Notes: generated from the sequence alone by a model not told the origin. A stretch of 64,000 bases of DNA from Wolfiporia cocos (GCA_029448655.1 JACCLO010000010.1:1922001-1986000), one strand, 5' to 3'; shown: positions 42,685 through 52,619, numbered from the stretch's first letter. Numbers and translations are program-made.

Positions 42685-43344
42685 TGACACAGACTAGACT
42701 GTGGGACTCACACTATAACCTAATAAGCGACTTGAAGGAGTTGCTGGAGGTTGGTGAGGAGGCTAGTGGGCGCAAGCAGAGATGATATGTAACTGTGCGA
42801 ATGCAGAGAACAAATCTAAGGCTTATCCGCAGTGATAGCCCTACTTATATACATGCTTTGTTTGGTTACCGGTAAGGGAGCCAAACATGAAGGTGGTCTG
42901 TGCGCAGACATACTTAATATAGTTAAGTCGTAAACTACAATAGGCCATGTGCGCCGGTAATGGCCGCACCAGTAAGATCGTTTGTTTGGACCGTAGGTCC
43001 ATGTTGTGGAAGTGGCTGTAGCTACGTTAGTAAGCCATGCATGTGATTCTTATATACCGGCATCGGGATATGAGTAATCGTAAGGGCATTGGCATGTGAT
43101 AACGAGCGGGCCGCTTATCCAATTGTACTGACATAGCCCGGTACCGGGATATGAGTAAGGCGCGTGACTCCGGAGGTTAGTCCGCTGAGTCATTGACGCG
43201 TACAAACGTGTTATGTACGTGTTGTTTGGTTGCGTGTACGTGTAGACGGGCGCTTAGCAGCGTAAATGTCTACAAGGTCGTAGAAATACCAGAAAAATAG
43301 GTAAAAATACGGGAAAAATATTGGCATGTCCCAAATCTGTGACA
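42685..43344 (-). repeat. 3' LTR of element E
   Basis: 660 bp, the same family as B and C but lacking their extra 39 bp. Confidence 0.95.
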
Positions 43345-43360
43345 TTACCCCCTCTTCAGG
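43345..43360 (-). other. Polypurine tract of element E
   Basis: On the minus strand GAAGAGGGGGTAA sits directly before the LTR start TGTCACAG, 39 nt after the pol stop. Confidence 0.65.
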
Positions 43361-43383
43361 TTTCATTGTCCCTAATGGAACGA

Positions 43384-46300
43384 TTACTTTCCTGTGGAGC
43401 CGAATCCACCAGTACCGCGCTCGGATTTAATCTTTTCAAAGTAAGATTTTCCGTGTAGCGTAATATGCGGGTCCTTAGCAACTTCGCAGATTAGCTGAGC
43501 AATCTTATCACCGGCCCGAATATCGATAGATATGTCGGAGTGATTCCGGAGAATGATGATTACTTCGCCTTGATAATCGTGGTCGATAACGCCACCCATT
43601 ACGTCTATGCCTTTGCGGGCAAGACTGGAGCGGGGGGCGATACGTCCGTAAGTGCCGAAAGGTACCTGGATTTTCAGTTTGGTGTTGTATTCTGTCTGCC
43701 CGTGGGCTGGCAGAACATCGCCTGTTGCAGTGTACAGGTCAAACCCAACCGAATCCTTGGTTCCCTTTTCCGGCATCCGGCCGCCTTCACCGACTACGAT
43801 TTTCAAGTCCGCGTTTTGGTTAATGTCAGCTGACATCCATCCCCCGTCGGGGTGTCTAACCATGCGCTGCTTAGGATCTTTCGCAAATTCTTCGCGATAC
43901 TGCGGCCAGTCGTCTGGCCACGTGCATTCGTCGGCTTCCCAGTCGTCGCTATCAGGGTCGAAGACGTGAACTGCTTCTTTCCTTCTAGCTGATCGCCTGA
44001 GGGGGACATCCTGCATTGGAATAGGGTGTGAAGCCTTGTATTCCTGTAGAATGTCATATGCCGAGTCGAGATCGGCTTCGCGTACCCAGGAGTCGTCATT
44101 GATACCGAATCCTTTCCATCGGATTCTGTATTCAACTCTTCCTGCGCGGAGGCGATGATCTAAGATCTTCTCAACTTCCCATAATTCCTCGCCATCGACC
44201 ATTTCTGGTTGAGGCTCTGGTTTCTTCTGATGCACAGGGTCCTTATACATGACCAACTTTGAAGCGTGAAATACTGGGTGATAAGCCCTGTATTGCTCGT
44301 CCATGTGTACCCTAAAGGTGACCGGAGATAATTGTTCAATTATCTTAAATGGTCCCAGATAGCGTGGACTAAGACTTCTTTCGGAGTCTTGCCAGCTACG
44401 GGCGTCAACGAGGACTTTGTCGCCGACTTTAAATGGTACCGAGCGCTTATGTTGATCATAGTACCAAGACCAGCGTTCAGCAGCCAGTTTCATAGCTGCC
44501 TTAGCTTGCTCTTGTGCTGACCATCTGGCGTAAGCAAATTGATTTAAGTCCGAGTATTGCGTCGGCTTCAAATCCGTAGGTCCTGCATTGGGATGCCTTC
44601 CTAGTTCGACGAAGAATGGACTATTCTTGGTCGTCTCGCTAGCCGCGTTATTGTACGCGAACTCTGCCGTGGGGAGATAGAACACCCAGTTATCTTTTTG
44701 GATAACGTCGATGTAGCATCGTAGGTATTGTTCTAGAATTTGGTTAATTCTCTCCGTTTGGCCGTCCGCTTGCGGGTGGTAGGCTGTTGTCATCGACCTC
44801 TGAATTCCCAATTGCTCGCACCATCCCTTGAATAGCTCAGAAGAGAATTGCGGTCCTCTGTCCGAAATGATTTGTTTCGGAAGCCCGTGGTTCGGATAAA
44901 TTCGAAGGTACAGGAGGTTCGCTAATTCCTTTGCCGAGATATTGTCCGAAGTGGGAATGAAGTGTGCGCGCTTGATCAATCGGTCCACTACTACCATAAT
45001 GGCAGTGAATTGTTTACGTTCGCCACTAGGCGGTAAGTGGACAATGAAGTCGATGGTGATTGTGTCCCATGGTGCTTCCGGAACTGGGAGCGGTTGCAGG
45101 GGTCCGTACGGGGTCTGGTTGCGGTTCTTCATGCGCTGGCATGTGTCGCAACCTTCCACGTATTGCTTTACCATCGTGGTCATTCCAGGCCACCAGTAAT
45201 TACGTGATAGAAGTTCATAGGTCTTCCATCGTCCGAAGTGTCCGGCAGTCACATGGTCATGATGTAACTCCAGGATCTTCGTGCGCAATTCCTTAGGCTC
45301 TTTTGGAACGTACACTTTTCCTCGTCTGAGGAGTAATCCGGCCTCCATGTTCCATTCCTGGAGATCTTTACCGAATTCCTTGGGACCACTTTTCAGTAGT
45401 TCCTGGTAATCTTTGGTAATTTGATCGTCCATGAGGGCTTGTCGGATTTGTCGGAGAAGGTCCTCGTCGCCTGATTGTATCTCCTGCTGTGACGCTTCTA
45501 GCGCCCTAACCGTAAAATATTCCGGTTTCAGCAAAATTTGATCGCGATTGTCGAGTTCCACCCCCTCTTCATGGTCTGGCCTCCGTGACAGAGGATCAGC
45601 CGTAAGCATTGTTTTACCGGGTTTGTGACACATGGTGAAGTTGAACCTTGTCAGGTAAAGACTCCAACGTGCCTGTCTCCGGGTTAGTCGTTGTGCCGAT
45701 TTGAAATATGTCAGATTGAGATGATCCGACCATACTTCAAATTTATGTGGATGTCCCTCGAGGTAATGTCTCCATTCCTCTAGAGCGCGGATGATTGCGA
45801 GCAACTCCTTATCGTAAATCTCATAGTTCCTTTCGGGTGCTGATAGAGATTTCGAGTAAAAGGCTACCGGGTGCCAGAGCTTATCCTCCGAAGAGTATTG
45901 CGATAGCACTGCACCAGTTGCGTAATCGGAAGAATCCGCTTCCACGCGGAACGGGGATTCCTGATCTGGGATCCGGAGTATTGGAGCCGATGTGAAAGCT
46001 TCCTTGAGAGTTTGGAAGGCTTCCGCTTGTTCGGGTCCCCAATTCCACTGCGTGTTTTTCTTGGACAGTTCGGTTAACGGCTTAACCACTTTGGAGAAAT
46101 CTTTAATGAACCGCCGGTAGTAGTTGGCGAAGCCAACAAAGGCCTGGACGTCCTTCACCTTGGCAGGTGTAGGCCAGTCCATTACGCCGGCTACCTTCTT
46201 AGGGTCCATTTCGACTTTTCCTTTGGAAATGATCATTCCCAGGTATTCAATACTGCTTTGTTCGAAGAAGCACTTTTCAGGCTTCGCGAACAAGTCGTTG

Positions 46301-47919
46301 TCTTGCAAGATTTGTAATACTTGCTTGACAATACGACGGTGTTCCAACAGGTCGTTTCCGAACACAAGGATGTCGTCTAGGTAGACAATGACCTTTCCTT
46401 CTCTGATAAGGTCACCTAGAATATCGTTCATCATGTGTTGGAACGTGCTGGGTGCATTACAAAAGCCGAAGTACATGACTACAGCTTCGTAAAGGCCGTT
46501 AGGCGTAATGAATGCGGTCTTCCATTCATCTCCCTCCTTGATTCTTACGTTGTTGTAACCCCAACGCAAGTCGAGCTTCGTAAATATCGAAGCCTGGCTA
46601 AGCTTATCGATCAGCTCGTCTATGCGTGGGAGAGGGTACCTGTTTTTAATGGTTAAGTCGTTCACCTTTCGGTAGTCGACTACCATTCGGGCTCCGCCAT
46701 CTTTTTTAGGGACGAAGAAGACCGGGCTCGCGATCGGAGATTTTGAGTGTCGGATGTAGCCCTTCCGTAACTCTTCCTGAATCCACTGATCTAGCGAGTT
46801 CGCTTCCTGAGGAGACATCTTGTATGCCTTACTCGGGGGCGGTAGCACCGCGTCATCGGGGAAGTCGATGGCATGGTCGTATGGTTTCCGCTCGGGCATC
46901 CTTTCGGATGCGCGTTGAGAAAATACCGTGGGACCAAACTCCTGGTATTCCTCCGGAACCAAGGATTTCCATTTCTGGAGATCCGCATCTGTCAGGAATT
47001 CATCATCCGACTTCTCCGTTATCGACTGAATGGCATCGATAAGGAGTTCCGTTCCTTCGTCAAGGGTGTTCACCCAAGCGACAAAGGGATTTTCAGGCTC
47101 CTCTAAGCTGAGAAAATCTATTGGAAAGTCGTTGATAATCTGATAGATGTTGCGGGGTTCGATTTCGTCTTCTTCCTCAGAAATCGAAACCCGTTTGCCA
47201 TGTTTGCATTTTTCCGTACACCGATATGTGAAGGTTCCTTCCGGCCAGTTGAAGTCCGGGTTGTGTTTCAGGAACCAATCATATCCGAGGATCACATCCG
47301 CATTCTGTACGTCCATTACGTACAAGAATTCGGTGGACTTGTGTTCCTCGTGCACCATATAAGCTTTTACTGCCATATTGATATTACCGGCGGTATTAGA
47401 GGTACCGTCGGCGTTACGAATCTCGAGAGGCGAAGGTAGTTTCTGAGTGACTAACTTTTCCTCGTGGACGAGTTTCTTATCGATGACGCTTATTGATGCA
47501 CCGGTGTCGATTAATGCCATGGCGTTGACTTTCTTTCCATATACCCACAGTTCCACTTCGATAGAGAACGATTTATTGTCGTCTCGAGAATCGTTTCCAT
47601 GTACATTATACAAAGTGAAAAACTTCGACGCGAGCGGGTCAGGATAAAAGTATTTTACAGGAGGGGCACGTGTAGCTAGTGTCCTTGTCCTCCGGGCAAA
47701 GTCCATTGCCGAGTTACCGAATATACCGAGATGGGATACCGGGTGACGTACGACCGCCTTATCTTCCCACAAGATAAGGGGTCTCTGTGAAGCCTCTTCG
47801 TAGAGGTGCGCTTCTTCGGGGCGCTGTACACTCCCAGCCGCTGCGGGGCTGGTGTGTTCTTCACAGAACGTCTTCGAGACGTGTGGTTGGGGCGAGGGGA
47901 ACCGAGATGGTCCCGACAT
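43384..47919 (-). CDS. Pol polyprotein of element E: PR-RT-RNase H-integrase-chromodomain-dUTPase
   Basis: An intact 1,511-codon frame. Residues: protease about 120-215 (DTG at 138-140, LGYDW at 211-215); RT about 330-540 (catalytic D450, YLDD 513-516); RNase H about 655-775 (D661, E705, D732); integrase zinc finger H889, H894, C924, C927; integrase core D957, D1020, E1056 with the usual 35-residue gap; chromodomain about 1246-1297; dUTPase about 1375-1511. The dUTPase has five motifs: SVGFDLY, APRSSLA, GVIDHDYQGE, DKIAQLI, RGTGGFGSTG. The ATG lies 59 nt inside gag, in the +1 frame, so pol is made by re-initiation or a +1 shift. The chromodomain probably guides integration to marked chromatin, as known for chromoviruses. 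Confidence 0.93.
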   Translation of the reverse strand: MSGPSRFPSPQPHVSKTFCEEHTSPAAAGSVQRPEEAHLYEEASQRPLILWEDKAVVRHPVSHLGIFGNSAMDFARRTRTLATRAPPVKYFYPDPLASKFFTLYNVHGNDSRDDNKSFSIEVELWVYGKKVNAMALIDTGASISVIDKKLVHEEKLVTQKLPSPLEIRNADGTSNTAGNINMAVKAYMVHEEHKSTEFLYVMDVQNADVILGYDWFLKHNPDFNWPEGTFTYRCTEKCKHGKRVSISEEEDEIEPRNIYQIINDFPIDFLSLEEPENPFVAWVNTLDEGTELLIDAIQSITEKSDDEFLTDADLQKWKSLVPEEYQEFGPTVFSQRASERMPERKPYDHAIDFPDDAVLPPPSKAYKMSPQEANSLDQWIQEELRKGYIRHSKSPIASPVFFVPKKDGGARMVVDYRKVNDLTIKNRYPLPRIDELIDKLSQASIFTKLDLRWGYNNVRIKEGDEWKTAFITPNGLYEAVVMYFGFCNAPSTFQHMMNDILGDLIREGKVIVYLDDILVFGNDLLEHRRIVKQVLQILQDNDLFAKPEKCFFEQSSIEYLGMIISKGKVEMDPKKVAGVMDWPTPAKVKDVQAFVGFANYYRRFIKDFSKVVKPLTELSKKNTQWNWGPEQAEAFQTLKEAFTSAPILRIPDQESPFRVEADSSDYATGAVLSQYSSEDKLWHPVAFYSKSLSAPERNYEIYDKELLAIIRALEEWRHYLEGHPHKFEVWSDHLNLTYFKSAQRLTRRQARWSLYLTRFNFTMCHKPGKTMLTADPLSRRPDHEEGVELDNRDQILLKPEYFTVRALEASQQEIQSGDEDLLRQIRQALMDDQITKDYQELLKSGPKEFGKDLQEWNMEAGLLLRRGKVYVPKEPKELRTKILELHHDHVTAGHFGRWKTYELLSRNYWWPGMTTMVKQYVEGCDTCQRMKNRNQTPYGPLQPLPVPEAPWDTITIDFIVHLPPSGERKQFTAIMVVVDRLIKRAHFIPTSDNISAKELANLLYLRIYPNHGLPKQIISDRGPQFSSELFKGWCEQLGIQRSMTTAYHPQADGQTERINQILEQYLRCYIDVIQKDNWVFYLPTAEFAYNNAASETTKNSPFFVELGRHPNAGPTDLKPTQYSDLNQFAYARWSAQEQAKAAMKLAAERWSWYYDQHKRSVPFKVGDKVLVDARSWQDSERSLSPRYLGPFKIIEQLSPVTFRVHMDEQYRAYHPVFHASKLVMYKDPVHQKKPEPQPEMVDGEELWEVEKILDHRLRAGRVEYRIRWKGFGINDDSWVREADLDSAYDILQEYKASHPIPMQDVPLRRSARRKEAVHVFDPDSDDWEADECTWPDDWPQYREEFAKDPKQRMVRHPDGGWMSADINQNADLKIVVGEGGRMPEKGTKDSVGFDLYTATGDVLPAHGQTEYNTKLKIQVPFGTYGRIAPRSSLARKGIDVMGGVIDHDYQGEVIIILRNHSDISIDIRAGDKIAQLICEVAKDPHITLHGKSYFEKIKSERGTGGFGSTGK

Positions 47920-49858
47920 TGGCGACGGTGGTGGCGGGGGCCGAGGGTCCTGCTGAGCTTGAGTCAGCTGTCACTTCTTCCCAGATCGTTCGGGCACGAT
48001 AGGTCTTGCCATCCGCGGGGGGCGCCGAGTACGGCTTCTTGCCAGAAGCCTGTCCCTTTCCACTACCCGAAGGAGCAGCCGTGGTCTTTCCAGACGCGGC
48101 AGCTGCATCCTTCGCCCTTTGTTGCTCGGCCCGCTGAGCGGCAGGCACGAATGTTCCCGCGGCCTTGTCTGCCGCAAGCTTAGGACATTTGTTGAAGTAA
48201 TGTCCTGTCTGCTTGCAGTATGTGCAGACGGCGTTGGTGGTGTCGGCGGGGGCTTTGGCGGGCGCCTTTCCCTTGTCCTTCTTTTTCTCCGACTTCTTTG
48301 CAGAAGCGGAGGACGTCTCCTTCTTTTCGGCAGGTGCCGAGTCCTTCTTGCTGGCCTTCTCGAAGATCGAGCCCTTGATCTTGTCTGGATATGACGTTTG
48401 GTACATTTCCAGGGCGAAGTCGATGAGGGGCTCGATGTCGGTTGGGGCCTTGAAGAATGGGGTCTTACCGAGGACGTTCAAGGTGTCCTTGACCTTTTCG
48501 GGGAGAGTCTCGGTGAATTCCCACACCAGAGTCTCGTTGGCGGTTTCGGAGAGTCGGCCGAGGGTGCGGAACCGTTCGCAGTAATTGAAATAGTTCGATT
48601 CTGCCAGTTCCTTGCCCTTCGTGCCGTAGTAGCCGCGAATTTCCTTCTTCGCGATCTCCTTATCCGTCATTTTGCCATATTGCACCATTACGGATTTGGT
48701 GAAATCCTCCCAGGTGCCGAGAGGTTCACCGTTTCCTGCCTTCTTGATGAGAGGCGAGAAAAATTTGTATGCGTCCCCTGTGACGCGGAAGAGGGCCGTG
48801 GTGATACGGTCATGGTCGTCGTAGACCCTGAGCGTACCGAAGTACAGGCCCATCTTCTCCACCCATTCCTGAGCAGTCACCTTTCCAGATGACCCGGAGA
48901 ATTCGGGGGGAGGGGGGATTTTCAGGTTTTGAGGCAGACCTGGAATCTGCGGGGCGACGGCTGCTGCGGCAGCGGCTGCAGCTTGTGCGGCGGCAGCGGC
49001 CTCGGCTGCACGGGCTTGAGCATTACCGGGGGCCGGTGCGGGTTCTTCCGGGGGCGTGCGGATGCCGGGAGGGTTGGGAACGGAGGGATTCTTGCGAATT
49101 CTCCGAAGTTCCTCGTCAACCTTCTCCATGCGCTCTGCGAACGCATCCTCGAGGTCGTCCAGCCGGGACCGGTAGTCCTTTCGGAGCTGCTTCTCCATTT
49201 CGGAGAGCTTGGCGGTGTACTCCTGTCGGAGTTCCTTGCCGAGGTCCACCATGGTGGACAATACCTCGTTCCGGACCGAATTGACCGCTTCGTGTAGCTC
49301 GTCTTGGGCCTTCTGTTCGATTGCCCTGGATTGCCCAGCCAGGGAATCGATTCGTTCATGGATACGCTCCAGGCGGGCGTGCACCATTCGACCTAGGGTG
49401 TCGGTGGTGTCATGGCTTATGGCCGCACTTCGTTGTACGGCGGCATCGATGATTGGCCCATGTATGGACCCATCCACCTTGTGGTGTTCCTCCTCAGGAA
49501 GGTACGCCTTGAGGTTGTTCTCGACAGCGACATTGGTCTGTCGTGTCGGACCCGAAAATTCCATTTCCAGGGTGGTGGCGGGCCCGATAGGGCGAGTTCG
49601 ACGAGCCGGTGGGTATCCGGCAATGGGGGAGCCTGGGCGTGTACCCATGGGGTTGGTCGGAGATTCCCTTTGCGGGGGAGCGAACTCCGGCATTTCCTCT
49701 TCTCCTTCCTCTTCCTCTTCTTCTCCCTCGCTTAGGTGCTCCAACGTCACCAGTTGCTGGGTTCCCGAGGGACCAGCTACCGGTGTCACCGGGCCTTCTG
49801 AGCGGAGGCGCATCTTGCGGGGAGCGAGGGGAGTGCTGACGGAGGAGGTGGAAGACAT
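47861..49858 (-). CDS. Gag of element E
   Basis: 665 codons. The ATG is preceded by a run of 11 A on the sense strand. It has an acidic cluster near residues 40-55, a coiled coil about 165-260, an Ala-rich linker about 290-312, a capsid-like region beginning NLKIPPPPEF, a Lys/Ala-rich segment, a CCHC knuckle at 545-558 (CTYCKQTGHYFNKC), and a basic then neutral tail that overlaps pol. An upstream ATG at 49910, in frame with gag in B, is out of frame here because of the A-run. This supports the inner ATG as the start. Confidence 0.9.
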   Translation of the reverse strand: MSSTSSVSTPLAPRKMRLRSEGPVTPVAGPSGTQQLVTLEHLSEGEEEEEEGEEEMPEFAPPQRESPTNPMGTRPGSPIAGYPPARRTRPIGPATTLEMEFSGPTRQTNVAVENNLKAYLPEEEHHKVDGSIHGPIIDAAVQRSAAISHDTTDTLGRMVHARLERIHERIDSLAGQSRAIEQKAQDELHEAVNSVRNEVLSTMVDLGKELRQEYTAKLSEMEKQLRKDYRSRLDDLEDAFAERMEKVDEELRRIRKNPSVPNPPGIRTPPEEPAPAPGNAQARAAEAAAAAQAAAAAAAAVAPQIPGLPQNLKIPPPPEFSGSSGKVTAQEWVEKMGLYFGTLRVYDDHDRITTALFRVTGDAYKFFSPLIKKAGNGEPLGTWEDFTKSVMVQYGKMTDKEIAKKEIRGYYGTKGKELAESNYFNYCERFRTLGRLSETANETLVWEFTETLPEKVKDTLNVLGKTPFFKAPTDIEPLIDFALEMYQTSYPDKIKGSIFEKASKKDSAPAEKKETSSASAKKSEKKKDKGKAPAKAPADTTNAVCTYCKQTGHYFNKCPKLAADKAAGTFVPAAQRAEQQRAKDAAAASGKTTAAPSGSGKGQASGKKPYSAPPADGKTYRARTIWEEVTADSSSAGPSAPATTVANVGTISVPLAPTTRLEDVL

Positions 49859-50014
49859 TTTTTTTTTTTGTGAATCTGTTTGTGACGAATGTTAGTTTCC
49901 GGTTACTCATTGTCTTAGATTCTTAAGAAGGGATTGGGTTTTTTGAAAGCTGCGACTTTCGTTATAGATCACACTCGCACTCTATTTCAGAGTTAAAAGA
50001 TGATAGTATTTCTA

Positions 50015-50938
50015 CTATACAATCGCGAGTATATCCTCTTCTACCGAAGTAGTTGAGGGCCCTGCCACCTTGTCAGGTGGTGTTACACCGAAGGCAAAAG
50101 TAATTTGTAGCGCTACGCATTCTGCTACGATACGAGCCAAGTCCGTACGCCAATCCAAAAAGGAAATATTGCCGAGCTGTTTGCAATACTTTTTCATAAT
50201 TCTCCAGTCTCTATTGGTGATCCTTCCTCGTCTCGCCCTATCCTTTACGTTATCCACCAAATCCTCCAATTCTACTACCATAGTATGGAAACGCATGTCG
50301 TTTTCCATATGGAAGCCTGGGTAATTAGGGGGATGGTTGGCGAGAGGAGTGAGACGAGTGAGAGTGCCTTCTAGCATGGGAATAACTTGGTCGCATGCTT
50401 GGAGAGGCTTCTTCTTCCCGAAGACGAGGGAAGGGTCGAGAATCTTGTGATTGGCCGGAACGGAAGGTCCGGCCACCGGGCTGGAGAGACGGAGGGCCAG
50501 TGAAGAAACTGCTTGCTTGGCTTCCTTGGCGGCTTGTTTGGCGGCGATTCGCTTATTCAGCTTATCGCGGGCGAGCTTGAGCTTGTTGAGTTCGCGGAGT
50601 TCGATAAGGTTCTCCATGGCGGTAATGGATTGTGCTAGCTTCTCTTCCTCTGTCCAGATGCGCTTGGCAAGTGGAACTGGTTTGGGAGGTCGAGGAGCGG
50701 GTTTCCCAGCCTCAGCGATGTGCTTTGGCATGTGGACAGGAATCTCCCAAAGATGGAGTTTCCCGGTGTAGTCTTCCTTTACAGGAAGGGTGTACGTGAC
50801 GTCCTCTGCCCGAGGAATGTCGGCGGTGTCGATGCGGCTGAGAAGGGACCGCTTCGCCGGTTTGACGTAAGGGGCAGTGGAGGAGCCACGGGTGCGACGG
50901 GTAACGCGGGGCATGATTCTAGAAAGTGCAGCCTTCAT
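50015..50938 (-). CDS. ORF0 of element E: unrecognised 307-aa pre-gag protein
   Basis: Same length and nearly the same sequence as ORF0 of B. Differences are scattered substitutions with no stops or indels. It lies 156 nt before gag and 1 kb after the 5' LTR. A basic start (MKAALSRIMPRVTRR), a WEIP motif, a Pro-rich patch, a charged helix and a helical C-terminal domain are visible. It is the first long frame of the transcript, so it may be the main product of cap-dependent translation unless ribosomes bypass it. Function unknown; possible roles are an RNA-binding or packaging factor, or a host-interaction protein (inference only). Confidence 0.8.
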   Translation of the reverse strand: MKAALSRIMPRVTRRTRGSSTAPYVKPAKRSLLSRIDTADIPRAEDVTYTLPVKEDYTGKLHLWEIPVHMPKHIAEAGKPAPRPPKPVPLAKRIWTEEEKLAQSITAMENLIELRELNKLKLARDKLNKRIAAKQAAKEAKQAVSSLALRLSSPVAGPSVPANHKILDPSLVFGKKKPLQACDQVIPMLEGTLTRLTPLANHPPNYPGFHMENDMRFHTMVVELEDLVDNVKDRARRGRITNRDWRIMKKYCKQLGNISFLDWRTDLARIVAECVALQITFAFGVTPPDKVAGPSTTSVEEDILAIV

Positions 50939-51946
50939 GAGAAACGAAGTTTCCCAGTGATACGTCCAAGAACAGGAATGAAAGGGATTATGTAAGGTAG
51001 GGTAGTGGACTCCTTTTCAGGAGCAAAGAAGGTGTACTACGGGGCATAATTACTCTTATGTTGCGCGCAAACCCTGTGCCGAGACGGCGCGGATATTCGC
51101 ATGACCCTAACGGTCAGAGGCGCCGACTCCAGGGGTAGAGTTGCTGACTGCCAGGCCGGTTCCTGGGTCAGATGATTGGGATTCGGATACACGACACCGC
51201 CCCGGAGGGACGATGCCGGAAAGTGGCTGGGATTTTACATTCCTTAGCCTGTCCATGCTTCAACAATGAGGTTGCCGTCTGTAGCCACATGGGTGTCACA
51301 TCAGGGCTAAAAAACCACTGTCGATCTAAGATCGCGAGACAGCAGCGCTCCGCATCCCGAAGGAGTGGGCCACGCGCTTCTCTTCCAATGGGGCCCCAAA
51401 TCCGTTTGACCCATGCTCGCACGCCGAGCTGCCCGGAGGACTTATGCTATTGGCTACCGCGAGTGACCTATGGCAGGGTGATTTTTTACGTCACCCCCCT
51501 CACTGCTTTTCCCATAACGGGTTCAAAGCAGGTCCCTTACGCCTGGGAGGCGGCTTTGGAAAATTCCCATGCCATCATAATGATGACCCTATGGATAGTG
51601 ATGGGGCGCTGAACAACGCTTGCCATGACAGGGGGTTGGGCGCACACAGGCAGACCGTCCCCTTTTCTCCACAGGCGGGTCTTAACCGCGCATAGTCCAA
51701 GCTTGTCAGCGAGGACCATGTCTCCTTGACCCTGGAGTCCGGGTTAGGTAGGCCTCCTGCCTAAAAAGGCGGTGTGGCTTCCCTGGTTGCCAATCCTCTG
51801 CCGAGGATGGCGATGTATCCCCCAGATCTCAACTATCACCCCAATCGCCTTGTCAGGCAGAAAGGGATGTGCGCAGCAACGAGCAATATACCCCTGTAGG
51901 ATAGAAACCCAGACCCAAGCGCAAGCGCAAGGGCGGGGGTAGGGGG
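50939..51946 (-). other. Long leader of element E
   Basis: About 1 kb, almost the same as the B leader, without a long sense frame. It contains several short upstream frames. The ORFs on the opposite strand (for example 51172-51612) are shadows. Confidence 0.6.
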
Positions 51947-51957
51947 AGATTTGTTCT
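51947..51957 (-). other. Primer-binding site of E (self-priming type)
   Basis: AGAACAAATCT (minus strand), 2 nt after the 5' LTR, is the exact complement of the LTR 11-mer at 52082-52092. Confidence 0.78.
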
Positions 51958-51959
51958 TA

Positions 51960-52619
51960 TGACACAGACTAGACTGTGGGACTCACACTATAACCTAATA
52001 AGCGACTTGAAGGAGTTGCTGGAGGTTGGTGAGGAGGCTAGTGGGCGCAAGCAGAGATGATATGTAACTGTGCGAATGCAGAGAACAAATCTAAGGCTTA
52101 TCCGCAGTGATAGCCCTACTTATATACATGCTTTGTTTGGTTACCGGTAAGGGAGCCAAACATGAAGGTGGTCTGTGCGCAGACATACTTAATATAGTTA
52201 AGTCGTAAACTACAATAGGCCATGTGCGCCGGTAATGGCCGCACCAGTAAGATCGTTTGTTTGGACCGTAGGTCCATGTTGTGGAAGTGGCTGTAGCTAC
52301 GTTAGTAAGCCATGCATGTGATTCTTATATACCGGCATCGGGATATGAGTAATCGTAAGGGCATTGGCATGTGATAACGAGCGGGCCGCTTATCCAATTG
52401 TACTGACATAGCCCGGTACCGGGATATGAGTAAGGCGCGTGACTCCGGAGGTTAGTCCGCTGAGTCATTGACGCGTACAAACGTGTTATGTACGTGTTGT
52501 TTGGTTGCGTGTACGTGTAGACGGGCGCTTAGCAGCGTAAATGTCTACAAGGTCGTAGAAATACCAGAAAAATAGGTAAAAATACGGGAAAAATATTGGC
52601 ATGTCCCAAATCTGTGACA
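51960..52619 (-). repeat. 5' LTR of element E
   Basis: 660 bp, identical by eye to the 3' LTR. It carries the TATA box and self-primer. Confidence 0.95.
52082..52126 (-). promoter_or_regulatory. TATA box and self-primer of element E
   Basis: TATATAA (52126-52120) lies 34 nt upstream of AGATTTGTTCT (52092-52082), which pairs exactly with 51947-51957. Confidence 0.72.

Larger units (their letters stand above)
42685..52619 (-). mobile_element. Element E: intact, young ORF0-gag-pol-dUTPase chromovirus
   Basis: A complete 9,935-bp element on the minus strand. The two 660-bp LTRs show no difference that I can see, and the TSD is AGCGC. ORF0, gag and pol are all uninterrupted, and the primer site and polypurine tract are present. 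It is nested in D, which is nested in C, so it is the last insertion of this stack. It is the best candidate in the window for a currently active, autonomous element and for supplying proteins to H and the miniature element. Confidence 0.94.
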
